DNA of 56,125 bases, taken from NCBI GenBank assembly GCA_020063565.1, contig JAICDB010000013.1, positions 1-56,125 of the forward strand. Direction: 5' to 3'. Each line of letters begins with the position of its first letter. Position 1 is the stretch's first letter. Position numbers and translations under genes: made by a program. Origin of the DNA: Clostridiales bacterium (GTDB lineage: Bacteria; Bacillota; DSM-16504; Desulfitibacterales; JAICDB01). A model generated the notes under the pieces. That model searched no databases and was not told where the DNA came from. It saw only the letters and a list, made by a program, of their open reading frames with translations. Positions 53,821 through 56,125 of the stretch are shown here, in pieces.

Positions 53821-55274
53821 AAAGAATTACCATAGATCCCATAACAAGGCTGGAAGGACACGGCAAAATAGAAATTTTCCTGGATGAGGAAGGCAACGTG
53901 GCAAACACCTATTTCCAGGTTCCCGAGTTGAGGGGCTTTGAAAAATTCTGTGAGGGAAGACCTGTTGATGAGCTGCCCAGAATTGTTTCCAGGATTTGCG
54001 GCGTTTGTCCCGAAGCCCACCACCTCGCAAGTACAAAGGCTCTGGACGGCGTCTGGCAGGTCGATCCGCCCAGGACAGCTAAAATGCTCAGGGAGTTAAT
54101 GTACAGCGCCCATTTCATTCACTCCCACTGTGCCCACTTCTATGCCCTGGCTGCGCCGGACTTTGTGCTGGGCCCGGATGCAAAACCGGAAGAGAGGAAT
54201 ATCCTTGGTGTTGTGGCCAAGGTTGGTCTGGAAACAGGTCAGGAAGTGATTAAACACCGTGCCTACGCCCAAGATATCCAGGCAATAATCGGCGGTAAGG
54301 CAACCCATCCCGTTACAGGGCTGCCGGGAGGCTTAAGTAAGGGAATTACCCCTGAAGAAAGGGATGAAATACTCGAAAAGGGTAAGTCCTGTGTTGAGTT
54401 CGGCAAACTGTCATTAAAAATCTTTGAGGATGTTGTCCTCAAGAATAAGGAATATCTGGATTTGATTTTAAGTGATGCTTATGCACTCAATACTTACTCC
54501 ATGGGTTTGGTGGACGAAAACAACCAGATGAACTTTTATGACGGGTACTTGAGGGTTGTTGACCAGGAAGGAAAGGAAGTTGCTAAGTTTCCTGCAGAGG
54601 ATTATCTTGATTATATCGAAGAGCATGTTGAAGCATGGACGTACCTTAAATTCCCCTACTTGAAGGAAGTTGGCTGGAAGGGTTTTGTGGACGGGAAAGA
54701 GAGCGGCATTTACCGTGTTGCACCCTTAGGCAGAATTAACGTTTCAGAGGGAATGGCAACACCCCTTGCCAATGAAGCTTACCAGAAAATGGTGGATACC
54801 TTTGGAGGAAAACCAATTCAGGCAACCCTGGCGTTTCACTGGGCAAGACTGGTCGAAATGCTGTATGCTGCTGAAAGGCTTGTCCAGCTTGCTGAAGACG
54901 ATGAAATAGTAAGCTCGCAAGTACGGACCATCCCTACCGCTGAACCTGGAGAAGGTGTGGGAATAATTGAGGCTCCTAGGGGAACTCTCATACACCATTA
55001 CCAGGCTGATGAAAAGGGCATGACTAAAAAGGTTAACCTCATTGTTGGTACTACCAATAATCATGCTGCCATTAACTTAAGTGTGAAGAGGGCGGCGGAA
55101 AATTTAATTAAGAAGGGTAAGGTAGACCAGGGACTTTTAAATATGATTGAAATGGCTTTCAGGGCTTACGACCCCTGCCTGTCTTGTGCAACCCATTCCA
55201 TACCCGGTAAAACTCCTCTGGAAATTAAAATATTTGACAGCCAGGGCAACTTGCAGGAAGAATTATGGCAGTGA
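53817..55274 (+). CDS. mvhA: F420-non-reducing NiFe hydrogenase large subunit (MvhA)
   Basis: The 485-aa subunit carries the L1 motif RICGVCPEAHH (about 60-70) and L2 DPCLSCATH, followed by a 25-residue tail to be cut off. It overlaps mvhG by four bases and the protease gene by ten. With HdrABC it should form the H2-oxidising complex that reduces ferredoxin and a second acceptor by flavin-based bifurcation. Confidence 0.94.
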   Translation: MKRITIDPITRLEGHGKIEIFLDEEGNVANTYFQVPELRGFEKFCEGRPVDELPRIVSRICGVCPEAHHLASTKALDGVWQVDPPRTAKMLRELMYSAHFIHSHCAHFYALAAPDFVLGPDAKPEERNILGVVAKVGLETGQEVIKHRAYAQDIQAIIGGKATHPVTGLPGGLSKGITPEERDEILEKGKSCVEFGKLSLKIFEDVVLKNKEYLDLILSDAYALNTYSMGLVDENNQMNFYDGYLRVVDQEGKEVAKFPAEDYLDYIEEHVEAWTYLKFPYLKEVGWKGFVDGKESGIYRVAPLGRINVSEGMATPLANEAYQKMVDTFGGKPIQATLAFHWARLVEMLYAAERLVQLAEDDEIVSSQVRTIPTAEPGEGVGIIEAPRGTLIHHYQADEKGMTKKVNLIVGTTNNHAAINLSVKRAAENLIKKGKVDQGLLNMIEMAFRAYDPCLSCATHSIPGKTPLEIKIFDSQGNLQEELWQ

Positions 55275-55729
55275 AGGAAAAAATAGTTATTGGCTTGGGT
55301 AATCCCATCCTCAGCGATGATGGGGTGGGTATTTTTGCCGCCAGGGAAGTTAAGAAAAACCTACCCCCCGATAGTAGGATTGATGTGGTTGAAGCTTCCC
55401 TGGCGGGATTTAATTTACTGGATTTAATGCTGGGGTATAAAGAAGCCGTTATAATAGATTCCATTCAAACTAAGGACGGAAAGGTGGGGGAAATCTACGA
55501 ATTCACCCCCGATGCCCTGGTGGAAACCATCAGGCTTGCTTCCGTCCATGATTTCAACCTGGCTACAGCGCTGAAATTCGGCAAAATGATGGGAATGGAT
55601 GTACCTGGCAGGGTGACTATCTACGCAGTGGAAGTAGCGGATAACTCCACCTTCCACGAAGGCTGCTGTAGGGAGGTGGAAAATGCAATACCGAAAGTGG
55701 TTGAAAAGGTTTTACAAGACCTCGAGTGA
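55265..55729 (+). CDS. Hydrogenase maturation protease for MvhA
   Basis: The 154-aa HybD/HycI-type endopeptidase has IVIGLGNPILSDDGVG, DVVEASLAGFNLLDLMLGY and SVHDFNLATALKFG. It is a second maturation protease in the window, distinct from the one at 39716, so each hydrogenase probably has its own. Its stop codon is the first three bases of the palindromic repeat at 55727. Confidence 0.9.
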   Translation: MAVKEKIVIGLGNPILSDDGVGIFAAREVKKNLPPDSRIDVVEASLAGFNLLDLMLGYKEAVIIDSIQTKDGKVGEIYEFTPDALVETIRLASVHDFNLATALKFGKMMGMDVPGRVTIYAVEVADNSTFHEGCCREVENAIPKVVEKVLQDLE

Positions 55730-55755
55730 GTCAGGGGGACGGTTTTTCCGACTCA
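55727..55755 (+). repeat. Short palindromic repeat, copy 3
   Basis: TGAGTC and GACTCA arms (six bases each) surround a core GGGGGACGGTTTTTC. The first three bases are the stop codon of the protease gene, the same arrangement as at 23591. Beyond it the sdhB-like frame opens without a start. Confidence 0.7.
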
Positions 55756-56125
55756 TTGGCAGGATAATAGGGACAGCAAGCCTTACTGGGAAGAATTTAA
55801 GGTTCCCTACAAGCCCAATCAAAATGTTGTCAGTGTCTTAATGGAAATTAGAAAAAATCCTGTCAATATCAAGGGTGAAAAAGTTGCCCCCGTTGTCTGG
55901 GAGTGTAACTGCCTGGAAGAGGTGTGCGGGGCATGTACGATGCTTATTAACGGTAAGCCACGGCAATCCTGCTCTGCACTGATAGACAAGTTACCTGACG
56001 GAGTCATTACCCTGGAACCCCTGACCAAGTTTCCCGTTATCCGCGACCTGATGGTGGACCGCCAGGTAATGTTTGAAAACCTCAAAAAAGTGAAAGCATG
56101 GGTAGAAACAGACGGTTGTTTTGAT
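55730..56125 (+). pseudogene. sdhB: sdhB-like iron-sulfur subunit with damaged 5' end, cut by the window
   Basis: From about 55757 the frame reads as succinate dehydrogenase/fumarate reductase iron-sulfur subunit. It contains DSKPYWEEFKVPYKPNQNVV and the 2Fe-2S ligands in CNCLEEVCGACTM, then PRQSC. The normal first ten or so residues are replaced by repeat sequence, and there is no ATG, GTG or TTG before ATG 55841, which would remove 20 or more residues of the ferredoxin fold. The frame is the same as that of the protease before it, separated by one TGA. It continues past the window edge, so downstream damage cannot be judged. A functional gene with an unusual start is possible. Confidence 0.7.

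Overview
The window looks like the chromosome of a strictly anaerobic, hydrogen- and CO-metabolising Firmicute (Clostridia of the Peptococcaceae/Desulfotomaculia type). The evidence is low to moderate GC, strong GGAGG ribosome binding sites, S-layer homology (SLH) and copper-amine-oxidase-type stalk domains on secreted proteins, an S-box upstream of metY, a CooF-CooS pair and a cytoplasmic HdrABC-MvhADG complex. Species cannot be fixed from the sequence alone. Two TolC-family genes with tripartite pumps are notable because they raise the question of a diderm envelope.

Layout. 1-3.7 kb: a 37-aa membrane miniprotein, a headless gene fragment, a response regulator and a c-di-GMP sensor enzyme (lamin-tail, PAS, GGDEF, HD-GYP). 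3.8-10.2 kb: a DUF6930-type protein, an SLH protein, two acidic stalk-domain proteins and a LuxR-type HTH protein. 10.3-14.4 kb: CO dehydrogenase operon (cooF, cooS, FAD oxidoreductase) behind a CooA-like operator, with a remnant of a Crp/Fnr regulator just upstream. 14.4-15 kb: probable toxin-antitoxin pair. 15.1-20.5 kb: TetR-controlled operon with TolC, HlyD-type adaptor and two ABC-2 permeases but no ATPase. 20.6-28.9 kb: propeller/stalk protein, CtpA-type protease, ZIP transporter, large SLH protein, YeiH transporter and a small gene. 29.3-37.1 kb: RND pump operon (adaptor, pump, TolC, TetR) whose last gene runs into a beheaded subtilase. 37.2-44.8 kb, minus strand: a frameshifted zinc ribbon, a polysaccharide deacetylase lipoprotein, a Tat-exported NiFe hydrogenase with its protease and a split-Soret-like cytochrome, and metY under a SAM riboswitch. 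45-49 kb: hypAB, a hypF remnant, hypCDE. 49-55.7 kb: hdrCBA, mvhDGA and a second hydrogenase protease. The window ends inside an sdhB-like gene with a damaged 5' end.

How the genes work together. The hyp genes assemble the NiFe centre for both hydrogenases. The exported enzyme probably passes electrons from H2 to a c-type cytochrome. The cytoplasmic Mvh-Hdr complex probably couples H2 to ferredoxin and a second acceptor by flavin-based bifurcation. CooS/CooF with the flavoprotein links CO oxidation to a soluble carrier. Several junctions show recent rearrangement: a short palindromic repeat starts exactly at the stop codon of two genes, two longer inverted-repeat elements lie between genes, and hypF, a Crp-type regulator, a subtilase and probably sdhB survive only as fragments or damaged copies.
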